Shown here in pieces: positions 37,327-49,961 of a stretch of 64,000 bases of DNA (positions are counted from its first letter, which is position 1; each line of letters opens with the position of its first letter). The DNA comes from Azolla caroliniana. Lineage: Eukaryota > Polypodiophyta. The stretch is taken from assembly GCA_043228905.1 (NCBI GenBank), contig JBHGNT010000003.1:24738001-24802000 (forward strand), in the 5' to 3' direction. Made by a program: the position numbers and the translations under genes. The notes under the pieces are model-generated. The model did no database searches. It was not told the DNA's origin and worked only from the letters and a program-made list of their open reading frames with translations.

Positions 37327-40300
37327 ATGGTGTTTGCGAGAGTATATAAAGCTTCACAGAGCTTGGAGGAGCTAGCAAAAGGGTTTTACGGGCACTGGAA
37401 GGACAGGAAATGGGTCCCTGCTGCCATCAGCGCCAGGTACCGAGCTCGGCTTCGCAAAGAGACACTCCTTTCTGGAGGGTAAGTCTTTCCTTTACACAGG
37501 AGAGATTGAGCGATGAAAGCGAGCGAGCGAGCGAGAGAGAAAGATTAACGTCTACTTGAGGTCAAAATCTGCATATGAGAATAATCGTGATCACAAGTAT
37601 GAGTGAATTCATGTTATCCGTAATGAAATAGAGATAAAAGCTATATAGTTATGCATTCGACTGCAACTTTCTGCAGTTACATCTACTAGAGTAGTGCATT
37701 AGCGATATTTGAACCGGGGTACATGGATTAGTTAAAACGTGCCTGCCAGTTGTGACAGATCACAGAGAGATAGTGGTACATTCGACTCGAATTCAGAGAT
37801 GGAGATTGTTTTCCTATTTCTGAGATGTTGGGATATGCACAATGCTTTTATATTTCATGGTAGGCATGGAGTCAGAGCATATCTATGAAAGTTGATGGGA
37901 GTATTCATTGACAATTTTCTTAATTGGGGCAAGTTGAAATTCCTTCCTCAGTGGAGTGTTCATCTTGCCTATTGCCGACTTTGCATGTTCCACTACCCCA
38001 CTACCTGTGTAGTGGTGACCACACTCAATTGTGGCACCATTGTATTGTTTTTAACACACATTTATTAATATAATTGTGTTTCCACCAAAAGAAATGCTAG
38101 AGGTGAGTCCATAGCTAGAATCAAACTTAAGGTTGTGTGAATTTGTGACTTTTAATGCTACGATGTAAGTCACCAGGCTAGCAGCCCTCGAGAGAGAAGA
38201 CAACAAGTAAGATCCTTTACTAAGATTATCTGTCAGAGACAACGATTTCATGTATTCAGGTTCCTACATTCGGCAGTGGCATTGAGTAACAAACTAAAGG
38301 TACTGAAAATGCAGGTGGATTGGTTTGTAAATACAATGTATTCTGAAAAAAAAGAGATGAAATTGAAAATTACATCTCAGATTAACTGAACCCACCTCAG
38401 TGTTTTGTAAACACAAGCGTTGCGGCTGGGGTGCAGCCCTAATACGACAAAAAAGGAGATAAAATGAAAAGAAAAATGAGATGTCATGTTCATATTTCCA
38501 AAAGCCAAAGTGACATGTGTGACCAAAGTTACCATCATCATCTCATACATGATACACATACTAGGTGTAAGGTCAGAAAAATATTTTAGTGAATCAAACT
38601 TGTTGAACAATTATCTCCATGATCTGTTTCCTGTATGGCCCATCTGCCTTGTAGCCTGCACTCACAGTCACTGTTGTCACTGGCATTCCTCTGATTGCTT
38701 AATGGTAACTCCTTGGCACATTGTCGCTGGAGGTGCAGACCTATGGAAGCAGTCAGAAATATGTGATTGCCTCAGTGCCCTGTGTGCTAATAGCAGGAAT
38801 ATTTTTTTATGCTTCTAAAGTTCGAGTATGTTTGCTTCTTAAAAAGACGTTAGCATGTCTTTCTTTCTTTCTTGCTGATGTGGTTATAGGCTGGGTATTT
38901 GCACATGAGTTTTCCTTTTTCTCAATCTCTAATCCTTTTAAAAACTTCATGACATGACTTTTGCAATAGGGAGTATTGTGGAGGCTCTGATGGTATGAAC
39001 CAATTTTTATAGCTGTATAGAGTTGCAACAAATCTTGCTCATGCCTCTTTGTTAGCGCCACAAAACATTGCTTACTCACCCCTCTCTGTGATCTCAAGTT
39101 GCCATATATTATGCCCATCTGTAACTCATCAAGCCACCACACTGTTTGCCACCTGCTTACGTGCAGTTTACACCTCAAGCTACCATCCTGTTCGTATTGT
39201 TTTACCTGCCACCTCCTCAGACTGTGAAGGTTGCTATGTTAAATTGATTTAAACCAAGCAATATATGAAAGTGGAATATGGTGAGGCTATTATTGACTTT
39301 AGTACAGTATTTTATACAAGGTATTTCATGCAGTTGCAAAGTTCATCTAAACTGTTGATTGTGAGGTGAAAATCCTGAAGCTTGTGAGCACCATCGTTTG
39401 AACTTTGGGAATGGAACTGGTATAATGAGATAAGATATTACTTTACTGGATGTGGATAATTGATGTCGAGAATAGGAACATAATCATTTGTTCCTAATGT
39501 TGAACCCCTTTAAATAAAAATATTTATAGTTGAGTGGTTTTATGTTTTCTCCATGCTTTGTTATGTTCATACGGTTAATACATGACTGAGAATTGATGTG
39601 AACTTAAAACCTTGGAGAGTTTCTTTGAATCTCTAATCCATGGGCATGTTTCTGTAGCCATTGTCCTTTGGCAGCTTGAGTACCTGTATGAATTCTGCTT
39701 CTGTGGAAGAAAGGGTGACACTGCCTTGTTTCTTAAAACACCACAATATTGCTTCTCCAGCGAAGGTAAACACAAAATCTGTGGTTCATTGTCTTGTGTC
39801 TAAGTCTCCACTGTAATCTGAGGCGCATCATCCTAGTAGACTGGATCTTTATTGTGATGACAATGTGGATCCTAGATGATGCGTGTGGTAAGAAACCTCA
39901 TAACTTGTTGTAAGACATTCCAATGAGCAGGCACTGGATTCTGCATAAAGCTTGAAATGTAGCCTGTGTTGAAACATAGATCTGGTCTGGTGCAAGACAC
40001 TAAGTAGCATAGGATGCTCAATATCTCTCTATAGGGGATTGTCTTCATTTGTTTTCAGGGATTAATTTGAGCTAAGATTTAGACTAGGGTGAGATGGAAT
40101 TAGAGTAGGCGTACAATCCAACACATTGTACTTTGTGAATGTATCCCTTATAAACTTCTTTTGACTGAGATGGTGGCTGTATGGAGATTCTGTGAATGCA
40201 AGCTCCATACCTAAGATGTAATGCAGTCGTCTTCCATCCGTAATGGTTAATATGCTTGAAAGTTCTACGTGACCCGTTTTACAGCTTCAAAAGAGTTACT

Positions 40301-42546
40301 TTGTACGATTATGTCATTGACATACATGTAGTGCACTCGTCCTCCATCTGTAATGGTGAATATGCTCCAAAGCTCTACATGACTTGTTTTACAGCCTCAA
40401 AAGAGGTACTTTGTACCATTATGTCATTGACATAGATTGCCAGAATGAGGATAAGGTTTTCAAGAAATCTAATGTATACATCTCAATCTGACTTGAGTCT
40501 CTTAAATCCTTGTTGAATGAGAAACTTTTGGAGGCAGTAATACCAAAAGTTAGAAGAGGATTGTTTAAGACCATGTAATGTCTTTTCTAGAAGACATGCA
40601 TAGTGAGAGTTAGTTGGATCTTGGAAGCATGGAGGCTGTTCCTTACTAATACCCGTATCTAAATTTCCATTTAGAAATACTGTTTCTATTTTATTTATTG
40701 TGACTTTTAAGAGCATACCTATAGCTAAATGAACCTGAATGATTGTGATTGGAAGTAAGCGAGCATAAGCATCGTAGTAGCTTTGCCTTGTAATTTACTG
40801 AAACATTTGGCAACTAGGCGAACTTTGTGTTGATATAGGGTGCCATCTAGGTTGAGCTTTTGCCTTAGTATCTATTTACACTTAATGATTTTGCAGTTCT
40901 TTGGTTGTGACACCACTAGTCTCCGTGTTCCTTTCCATTTGATAGAGTCCATTTATGATTGCATGGCGGCTCTCCATTGGGTTACCTCTGGTCCTTGAAG
41001 TGCCTTTCTAAAGTTTGTGATGGAGTTGTCTTATGATGAGGATATACCGTCAGTGATGTGGTGGCTGCATGGTTTTGTGACTTATGCTCTAAGCTGTTTT
41101 GTAATTTGGGTGTCTAGAGTGGAAGGAAAGTTGCTTCTAATGGTATATCTGATGTGCCACCACCTGATCTAGCCATCGACCTAAGATTACTACATAATGC
41201 CATTTAGTGATGCAGTGTATATTATGTTCCTTGTAGAGGCATTGATTGCAGGTATGGTGAGCATAATAGTAGGTATGGTGAGACTTAGAATTAAGAAAAT
41301 ATGTTTAAGGAGTTAAGAAATTGATATTTCATCTGTTTACAGCGAGTGGACCTATGATCGCCCAAGGAAAGAAATGAAACCAAAGATGAAAGGTCACAAG
41401 TGCGATCGTCTTGCTGCAGAGAAGTAATGCATCAATATGATTTTCTGTTACATTTTCTTTTATTGAGAGCATTGTCAACCTTATATTTTCTTTCGATTTT
41501 GCAGACGAGCAAGAACAGAGGAGCTGATGAAAAAGATGCCGCAGATGTTGTTTGACATGAAGGTGAGTTTTGTCGTTTTTAACTTGTATTGCAATGAGGA
41601 TTAGAGACATCATTTTTTTCATGCTTCAAAACAATCATATATATACACATGCATAAAAATGATGTGCATAAACTTTATATAACCATGATTCTGCGTGTAC
41701 AAAGCTTATCACCTAAAAATGCATGGTTCAAGAACGAATGGGCATTGTAATATCAATTAGGAAGCAATTCCTAGTTGCAGTAATGGAATTGCAAATTGTA
41801 CTATAGCTGGAAAATATTGACATTTTGTAATAAATAACATGATATTTGTGAATTCTTCTTTCCAGCATTAAGGTCATAAACGAGGGATTGTATGCTAAGC
41901 CCAATGTGATTTCACTGCCTATTTTAACCTTTCTTTTTCCAAATGGAATGATGATCAACTGCTTAGAACTTAAGAAAGGCCTCATGGTACTGGAGCTCTA
42001 GTTTATTACACCCCTTGTAAATGTCAATAATACGTCTATTGAAGAAAGAATAACGTGATGATTTATTGGGATCTTTGTTTGGACCATACAATCCTTAATT
42101 TGTTTCCTCATCTGAATCTCCAGCAACATTTTCGTTACAAATAAGTTTATGGATAAGCCGCTCATATGTTCTTACAAAAGACTGCATCTCAACATCACAA
42201 TGATGCAATACAATTCAGTGGGAAAAACTATGTCAATCACGAAAGCTTTCTTGGAATGTGGATAATGTCTATTGTCTAGAGAATGTTTGCTGTGTAGATA
42301 TGAATATCAGTGTTGTCATGCGTGTGTGCATTTACAAGCGACTATATTTTCGGAATGCTTTATATTTTCTTTATGGGTTTTTGAGGTTTCTTACTGTAAT
42401 ATCATATGCTTTGAAGGAAAACAAAACGCAAATAATAGTATGATGATCATTCAATTGGTCTTCATACACTGTTTAATTTTGTGTCTTCATGTTTGCAGAA
42501 AAGGACATGGGAGAGAAGGCTCAAGGCCAAGTTAGCGGATTCATAG
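37327..42546 (+). CDS. Small basic protein resembling mitochondrial ribosomal protein mL64 (CRIF1-like)
   Basis: Four phase-consistent GT-AG exons: 37327-37478, 41343-41423, 41505-41562, 42499-42546. They make 339 nt, or 112 aa. The N-terminal half is basic (YGHWKDRKWVPAAISARYRA); the middle reads EWTYDRPRKEMKPKMKGHK; the C-terminal helix has LAAEKRARTEELMKKMPQML and then W-RRLKAKLADS. The KMPQM segment followed by a downstream Trp resembles the corresponding stretch of animal GADD45GIP1/CRIF1, which is mL64 of the mitochondrial large subunit. By that analogy it would act in the mitoribosome, but I rely on a short match and recall of the family. There is no long cleavable presequence, though the first residues (MVFARVYKAS) could serve as one. 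Intron 1 is 3.9 kb and contains an antisense Copia relic. Confidence 0.68.
39965..41040 (-). pseudogene. Copia reverse-transcriptase relic inside intron 1 of the mL64-like gene
   Basis: Antisense to the host gene, the minus strand gives RVT_2 landmarks in order: a KLNLDGTLYQHKVRLVAKCF stretch (about 40840), FLNGNLDTGISKEQPPCFQD and LEKTLHGLKQS (about 40670-40560), QQGFKRLKSD (about 40490), an IYVNDI box (about 40430), then LHYILGME and a decayed LSQKKFIRDT region (about 40230-40110). Several stops occur, and the catalytic YVDD has become YVND. No LTRs or integrase are seen. Confidence 0.85.
40216..40436. repeat. 109-bp tandem duplication within the Copia relic
   Basis: Copies start ATGTA.TGCA.TCGTC.TCCA at 40216 and 40325, and both end near TTATGTCATTGACATA. 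The duplication therefore repeats the YVND-box region of the reverse-transcriptase relic. Confidence 0.88.
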
Positions 42547-45500
42547 TTATTTTTGAATCGATGGTGAGAAGCCACTATTTCTTTGAAGTTGCTCAACATA
42601 TCCAAAGACCCAAAGCATTTTTTATAAAACAAAAATGTTTTTCGAATGTGAGTGTCATGATCAGAACAGACAATTTTTTGCTTGATGTTCTCTCATTATT
42701 AAAGTTTGCTCAAGATATCAACTAAGAAGTTTAAAGAAGGATATCGTAGAGCATGGCATAAGTGTTATTGAGATAAAAAGACAGTTGTGTTAAAAGGTGC
42801 AGAGACACAACGATATTTCAAACTTTGAACAAGATCTGAAAATAATCGGTAAGCTATGGAATTTGAAAATACTGAGATTAGGCAATAGTTCTTAATAGTA
42901 GTGCATAGTATGAATGAGAGGTTCTGCTGCCGAAGTTGAGTGGTATTGCAATCTTATCTTGTGATCCTATTCTTGCCTCATGCATCTTGACAATATAGTA
43001 TGCAGTTTGATACAAATCTTCAGTTAATGATAATATCAAAAGTTTAATTAAGGCATTGTATTTTCATACGAGTTTTGTGCATATTCTACCTATCACTAGA
43101 ACCTTTTCATTTTTTACCACATCTATATTGACTAACTTTATGGTGAAACTCGCATTATGGGGTGAATGTTCCTTCTAGGGTAATTGTATTGAAAGGAACT
43201 GCTGAACATGATTGGTGTGTTGTGAGTTTAAATTTCCATTTATTTTTAATTATGTTCATCGAGGATGGTTGCAGTGGAGATTCTACAAAGACTGCTTGAA
43301 AAGTGTTTTAAGAAAAGTTTATTCAGAAATGTTTGGCAGGTATTTTGCTTAAACATTTAGTTTGTGGGTGAGCATCATGCAGTAATTTTAGAAATGATAT
43401 GTATTCTATATCTATATGTGCCTATGATAGATGTCCCCAGAATATTTTTTATGGTGGTGGGGCTAACAAGCAGGAGTGTGCCTGGAATATATGTACCTTA
43501 CTCATGACGAGAAACCATGCTTAAGTATACCCCAGCTGCCTTTATTAGAAGTGGGTCATGGCCAATGTGTCAATCCCAATTGCCAATGATAAATAATACA
43601 AAGGTTGTAAAACCCATGCATTGATCTAGTAGATAGAAGTGCAGGCAGACATTGTAGGCAAAACACGTCCTTAAACACTTCTTAATTAATTCATGATTCC
43701 TAGGACGGATGTATACATATGGCATGTTTTAGTTATAAGCTTACATAATGAGCAAACCTATAACGAGATTGTAGATACATTGTCATGATATGTATGGAAT
43801 GGGAAAATTGTTATTATATCTATATTTTATTATCTTAATAACAAAATTGTTAGCTCGTTTGCTTTAGAATACCATAGTTATGAGTCCTTGATCAATCTTA
43901 GGGTCGACATTCTCTTTTGTGTTGCCAAGTCTATGTTCATAAACAAGTAAAAAATTGACATTGCATTTGCATTCCCTCTCTTTTTCGATACACGTGGGTG
44001 ATTCTTGTTAGCTTATAAATAGTTTGTATCCTTACCTTTGGTCAAAGTTTATATATCTCTTTGCATCACCTATCATACAAGCAATGTTGAGGCAATGTCT
44101 TGAGACTTGTGATATGAGGGCATCAAATAATGTAGCTAAGTATATAGGGTAGTGTTCGTGGTGGACTTGTCTCCAACAAATTTATGTTAGTTCATGGGTG
44201 AAATGCATGATAGAGCTTGTTGGTAAAGTCATTAATGAGAGTTAAGGTGATGGTGATGGTGATGGTGATATTATATTATTCTATGGTTGGTGAGGAATAT
44301 GGCAAGATAATTATGATTCACACTAAATGGGATTGGGCCTTGGTGAGGAACATAACACAAGCTTTGAAGGGTTCTCGATTGAGTTTAAGGGTTTAGGTTT
44401 TTTTTAATTTTGCTATGCAATCACCCAAGTCTTGACGCATGGAGATGCTATATAAGTCCAAATCAATGGTAGGACTAGACAATTGTCTACCCATCCAAGC
44501 CATTTGAAAATATCACATGTGTAAAAATATTTTGAAAGAGTTGTAGAAATTGAATAGAAAACTCTTGCTTATTTACATGAATATGTGTGTCTTTTTTGTG
44601 TTGTGTCCTTGCGAAACAACAAAACATAATACACACCATAATTGATATGGTATGTGGATAATTACATAGTAATAATATACCAATGATTCTCATATTATTG
44701 TTTCATGACTTCTGGTTCTCCTCAATACTATATACCTGGATTTATGCTTTATTAAATACATGAAAATTGGAATTTGTCATATGTATCTTGAGTAATAAAA
44801 ATAGTTTGCATCGATATTGTCTCATTAGAGGGTGCAAATTTTGTTTCGCTTTTTTTAATCATCCGCTTAGATAGTTGAAGCAACATCCAAGTATTACTAA
44901 CATTGCAAAAATCCCAAATCAACTGTTTAATGTGTCCCATTTGCCATTTCTTAGCAATATCCTTGCTACAATGCATTTTATAGGAAGCCTTTCAAGAGAT
45001 AGGTGCTAAATGAAAATGGAATTCATGATTATTGTCGATATTGAAGGCATACGACACTGCATCGCCTACTTTTAGACTCAATAATAAAAGTGATGAAGTG
45101 GATATCCATGGAAAATGGTCATATATAATATAATCTATTTACATGTAGTCTATCTATATATTTGAAATTTGATTATCGTATTGTGTAATAAGGTATTGCA
45201 AAGTTCATTCATCCAAAGCAACGTGGTAAACATCTAAATAGAGATTACTTGCAAAGAAGAGCGGCTACTAGTGTTGTCCATTAATTTTGTGAATGATTTG
45301 TGTGCATTTATTGATCAAGGTGGATATAAAGGAGACCAATGATATTTACACGCATTTTATTGTTTATGTGCAGGAATTTGGTGGATTCGGCAAGATGGTT
45401 GATGATAACTTAACGAAGCAGTTATTATGTTTTTGATAAGGATGAGTGATGATGGTGTGGGGGCTGAAGAATAAGCTCATGAGGAGAGGAGGGAACTTGA

Positions 45501-45664
45501 CTTAATTTGTTGTTGTATGTACAGGAATTTGGTGTAATCCGGCAAATGCAAGTAGAAGAAATTTCTCCTGACTTTGCTTGATTTGTCTGTTTCTTGGAAG
45601 CTTGTTTTGGCTTAGAGTCTCTAACAAGAGGAGGGGAAAGGAAGGATTTGAAAAAGATCCTTTT
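42547..45664. other. AT-rich spacer
   Basis: This begins with the 3' UTR of the mL64-like gene. A short GATGGT tract lies at about 44250-44269. Two words, GT.CAGGAATTTGGTG at 45371 and 45521, recur ahead of the PPR relic. No gene is recognised. Confidence 0.45.
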
Positions 45665-46190
45665 ATTGGTATAGTAAATGTGAACCAATAATTGAAGCCC
45701 GAGAGTTTTTTGATGGATTATTGTTGGTTGGAGATGTGGTACAATGCACTGCCACGTTATTGGGCTATACTGAACATGATAAGAATGACGATGCTATACA
45801 ACTCTATCTTCAAATGCTTGTGCAAGGCCTCTTACCTAATATGATGACATTTTCTGGTATGTTGAAAGCATGTGGCAACATGGGAGATATACAAAAAGGG
45901 AACAACTTCCATGTTCAAATGTCCTCGTAAAACATGGAGGTCACACAAACAAGTGCCGTATTGAGAAGTATGCTTGAAGATTAAGAAGTCTTCGCCATAA
46001 GACAAGCAAGAAGTCTTTTTGAATGGTCTCGTTTAATTTCCAGATATGCTCGAACGGAGAAACTGTGCAGAAAACATTTAGCACAATTATGGTTTCAAAT
46101 ATCGTCTCATAGAATGCACTAAAAAGAGGCTATAGAGACTATGGATATGCTGAGGAGGGGTTGTATTAGTTTTGAACAGATGCAACACAA
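45665..46190 (+). pseudogene. PPR gene fragment
   Basis: The plus strand reads YSKCEPIIEAREFFD (from about 45672), GDVVQCTATLLGYTEHDKND, AIQLYLQMLVQGLLPNMMTF and GMLKACGNMGDIQKG up to a stop at 45930. After a decayed part (AIRQARSLFEWS-like), a further PPR piece appears in about 46105-46185: GYRDYGYAEEGLY, stop, FEQMQ. This covers about three PPR motifs with stops and indels and no start or targeting region. It is a relic separate from the minus-strand one at 20.7-22.0 kb. Confidence 0.82.
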
Positions 46191-49183
46191 TATATGTATA
46201 TAGTTTTCCTTTAATTTTAATACCAATGGAGGATTTTTTTATGGAAAAAAAAAAATCCGGCAAGATGGTTGATGTGGAAAGAGAAAGCATTGTTGTTGAC
46301 TTTACAGTCAGGAATGTGAATAGTGGTTCTCTTGAAAAACCAAACAAAGTAGTTGATCTTCTTCAAATCCGAGATGTACAGGTTGAAGAAGTATTGAATG
46401 GCTCATAACTATGACCTGAGAGGGCTTCTTTCTAAATAGACCTACTTTTGTTGTTGTCTATGGATATGGATACCTTGCAATATGTCTAGGGAATAGATTG
46501 TAATTATTGGATTGTTTTCTCTATGTTGGAGTACATAGATTTGTTTCCTCAGCCATTATCTTGCATAAGACGGGCTTGGAAAAAAAGACTTTGTATGTTA
46601 AACCGTTGTGACCTTTCTATATAACTAATGGAAAGATTTTTTTTTTTGGAAAATAAAATAAAATGATATTTTGTTTTGAACATTTAAAAATGTGCACGAT
46701 TCTCGGAAAAGGATTGTTGCAATCATGACAAATGGCAGCAATGTTTTCCATTGATAACCAAGCTTTGGAGGAATAGACATTGTTTTGCCTCTACTATGAT
46801 CCGCATGTGAAAGAGGGTTTTCAAATACGAATAAAAAGATCAAAACCATTTCCCCCCTTTAAGTTTGTTCACATTTGTGGTCATGAATACAACAAGTGAG
46901 ACAAAATTTGATGAGGTTAGTCAATTGCACATCAAATTCTTAATGTTGGTCCCAATACTATGTTTCCTCATAGGCTTGTTGAGGGTTCTTATTTGATTTT
47001 TGGATACCTATTGGTGTATTTTCCTAGGTCATACTTTCAGACAAAGTTGTCAATTGGTGTGATTTGGTGGTTGTGTGACTTTGGATGTTCTTATATTTTA
47101 TTATAATCATTGATGTAGAATTACATATTATGAAAACAAGGAAAGTTTAGTAATGTATAATGTATATCTAAATGGTTAGAAGTGATGCCCACTAGCTCGA
47201 TTCCATATGTTCAAATCATCAAATGGCTATAACAAGTGCCTCCAACTAAGGGTTCAGAGGCCCTTGTCTCTAACATGTCGGTGTTTACATTTAAACAGGA
47301 CATAAGTGAAGGTGCTTATGCTAATTTTTGTCTTACCATCTCAAAATCTAGCACATACATTGATGATCAAGATTCTAGAAAGCTGGCACATACATTGACA
47401 AACATAATGCATCTCATATATTGCCAATGCTTGGTTATTTGGCCTTGAAAATTGGTCAACATTTGGAAAGTGTAACCTCGACTTCAAATGCAAATGTTGA
47501 TCCTTTTCTTTACTAGACAAGGTCTTTCGGCTATAAATGGTAGCGTGCACCATACCATGTCTTATGGTTGATGGTTTTATGATAGATGCGTCCTACATGC
47601 TACTTCGAGTAAACTACACTTTAAAATTCAACTAAAATGTAAAAGAATATCATAAGGTTTAACATACATAACTTGTAGTGATATGATGAATGGTTCATAT
47701 TGCTTCGTTCAATACCTAGTTGATTTAGTTGGACATGCAACGAGCATGTTACAAAAGATCCAAGTGAGGTAAAGTAATAAGATATAACTTCTTGTTGCTT
47801 TCTAAGGTAAAGCTAAGCTTGGAAATTGAATCATTTTATTCAAAAGAACATGGGAGATGTGTAACAAATGCATGAACCCTTGAAATTGAAACAATCATAA
47901 AACTAAATTCTATGTAACCTTTGGGCCATCTAATGCGAAAGAGCAAAAAAGGTTTTCCTCTTCTTTCATTGATGTGTTACTTTAATAATTTACTAGTTAT
48001 CTATGTCATTGATAACTGTATCAACATTGATCGCATGGGGATTGAGTGTTCGTGCACGCATCGGTGCTTACCACCAAGCTGCGAATTAAACTCTTAATAT
48101 AATGCATGCCAAGTAGATTGAAGTAAATGAATAGGTGGAGAATTGCCGCGTATCGATAAATAAGATATGGTTTACCAATACATTGCTAGGTGATGACAGA
48201 AGATGGGTTAGATATGAAAACTTCAAATATCTTGTACGAAATTATAACCATTGCTTTGCCAAACTTTCAAGGATGGAAACAAACAAAAATGATTAATATT
48301 ATCAAAATGAGTGGTGCGACTAGAGAGAATGCGTCTGATACATATTTTACACCATGACACTATCTGAATGCCAATAGTAGATAGGTTGGGTGATGAAGAA
48401 GATTTGTGGACATGTTCAAGATGGGTTCTTTAAATCAACATTCTAGTCTCTAGACATTGAGTGTGTGAAGCTAAAAGACAAAAATGAATAGCATGTGTTC
48501 ACCCAACTTTTTCAATGCATGAGAATTAGTGTGTTGGATACGAGATTTTCAATACTTAAAAAGTATCAATTGGGAAAACGACGTATTGCTCTCATAAAAA
48601 TATTGTGTTTGGTTGGCAAAACTCCAAGGGTTTGCTCAAGTACATTAGATGGATACAGATGGGGACTCTGTCATCTCCGTCGGTGTTCACACGGGGCCAT
48701 AAAGTAAAAATCATTGAAATGTTCAATCTCACACCTTATCCAATTACATAGATGGAATTGGACAAGAGGGGGAGTCTAAAACATTGTGAATTTGATCCGC
48801 CCATATCGAGTGTGAGCATTCAATTGCAGATATAACCAACTTGGGGGGGGGGGGGGGGGGGGGGGGCATTGTGCACATTCTAAGACGTCGTCATGGCCGC
48901 AAGAGAGACTTTTTGAAACACTCTGTTTGAGCTGCTCGGTTCCATAGAGGTGAAACCAACCACACGAAGTCGACACACACCCTCACTCCTAGCCTTGTCC
49001 GTCTCCCCCCAATGGAAGCATAACAAACCCAAAAAAAAGGATAGGCCCTGGATGTTATATACAATAAGGACGATGTCCGAGAGTGTGCACGTAATCCTGC
49101 CATTTCTCTTGCCTCAGAAACCCTCCTCCCCCCTCTTCGGGGTTACGGCCTTGTTTGCGGCATTACACTTGGAAATGCAGACA
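46191..49183. other. Spacer with a dispersed repeat word and long G-run
   Basis: At 46210-46250 there is a 36-40 bp sequence (TTAATTTTAATACCAATGGA plus GGATTTTTT, ATGG and an A-run) that recurs at 55110-55150. An uninterrupted frame at 46172-46408 (KMVDVERESIVVDFTVRNVN) matches nothing I know. A G-run of 24 occupies 48843-48866. Confidence 0.4.
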
Positions 49184-49345
49184 ATATACATACATACATA
49201 CATACATACATACATACATGTGTTTAGAGCGAGAGGTGGATGGATCGATCTATCGAATATGTTATCGTGTAGATCGATCGACCATGTTATTTGTGTGGAT
49301 CGATCCATCATGTTCATAATGTGAGATCGATCGATCCATCAATGT
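49184..49345. repeat. ATAC microsatellite followed by GATCGATC-rich repeats
   Basis: ATAC units fill about 49184-49218. From about 49226 a loose 27-37 bp unit repeats four times, each headed by GATCGATC (self-complementary) and continuing with CATC..TGTT.ATAATGTG. Confidence 0.85.
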
Positions 49346-49419
49346 TCATAATGTCAAAGCAAATAGAAGGATGCATAGATTGTTGGGACCATGGAACCCC
49401 TTCTCAATCCAAAAAAGAA

Positions 49420-49720
49420 CATCTGACACACACACACACACACACATACATACATATATGTATGTATGTATATATTTTCTCACAACCCTCACTCATGGAA
49501 CCCTAATCTTCTTCTTCTTCTTCTTCACGGAACCCTAATCCTCTCTTCTTCCTCTTGTTCATTCATATTAGACCTTCAGCTTCTTCCACCTGTCCATTAA
49601 ACCCTAATCTTCTTCTTCTTCTTCTTCTTCTTCACGGAATCCTATTTTTCTTCTTCTCGTCGAAACCCTAATCCGCTTCCAATCTGCTAGTTGTCTCCCG
49701 AACCTGCCTTCTTCTCTCAA
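49420..49720 (+). promoter_or_regulatory. Putative promoter / 5' UTR of the DUF3511 gene: CTT tracts and telo-box motifs
   Basis: An AC tract (about 49430-49446) is followed by four repeats of a phrase combining ACCCTAATC with CTT runs (from about 49498, 49529, 49601 and 49665). Two contain exact plant telo-boxes AAACCCTAA at 49599-49607 and 49663-49671. Telo-boxes with CT-rich leaders are known from promoters of growth-related plant genes; their use here is inferred from position, about 0.3 kb before the start codon. Confidence 0.55.
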
Positions 49721-49961
49721 CCTTAAGCAACGAATAGGAGGTTCGTTGGATCACTGCAGAGGTTTCTCGTATCTTGTTTATTCTTCTTCTGAAACATCGA
49801 TCTCTTCAAACAGAGTGTTTTTCTCGTATCTTCTACATATCAAATCCATTTCTATACAGTTTTACTTGTCCCAAGTTCCTCCATCTCAATCTCTTCACAG
49901 TTGGTTTTTTCTTTTTTCCTTCTTACGAAGAAGAAACCATCTTTCTGTTTTGTGGAGATCA

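Noticed and set aside
38700-38820. Possible exon reading TYGSSQKYVIASVPCVLIAG in intron 1 of the mL64-like gene
   Set aside because: Hydrophobic and exon-like, but no partner exon or family was found, and inserting it is not needed to join exons 1 and 2 in phase.
48180-48710. Possible Copia gag scrap
   Set aside because: Several short stretches look vaguely transposon-like, but no motif could be placed in order.
49746-49961. 72-codon N-terminal extension of the DUF3511 frame
   Set aside because: No ATG at its start, hydrophobic leader-like translation, and the ATG at 49962 gives normal family length.
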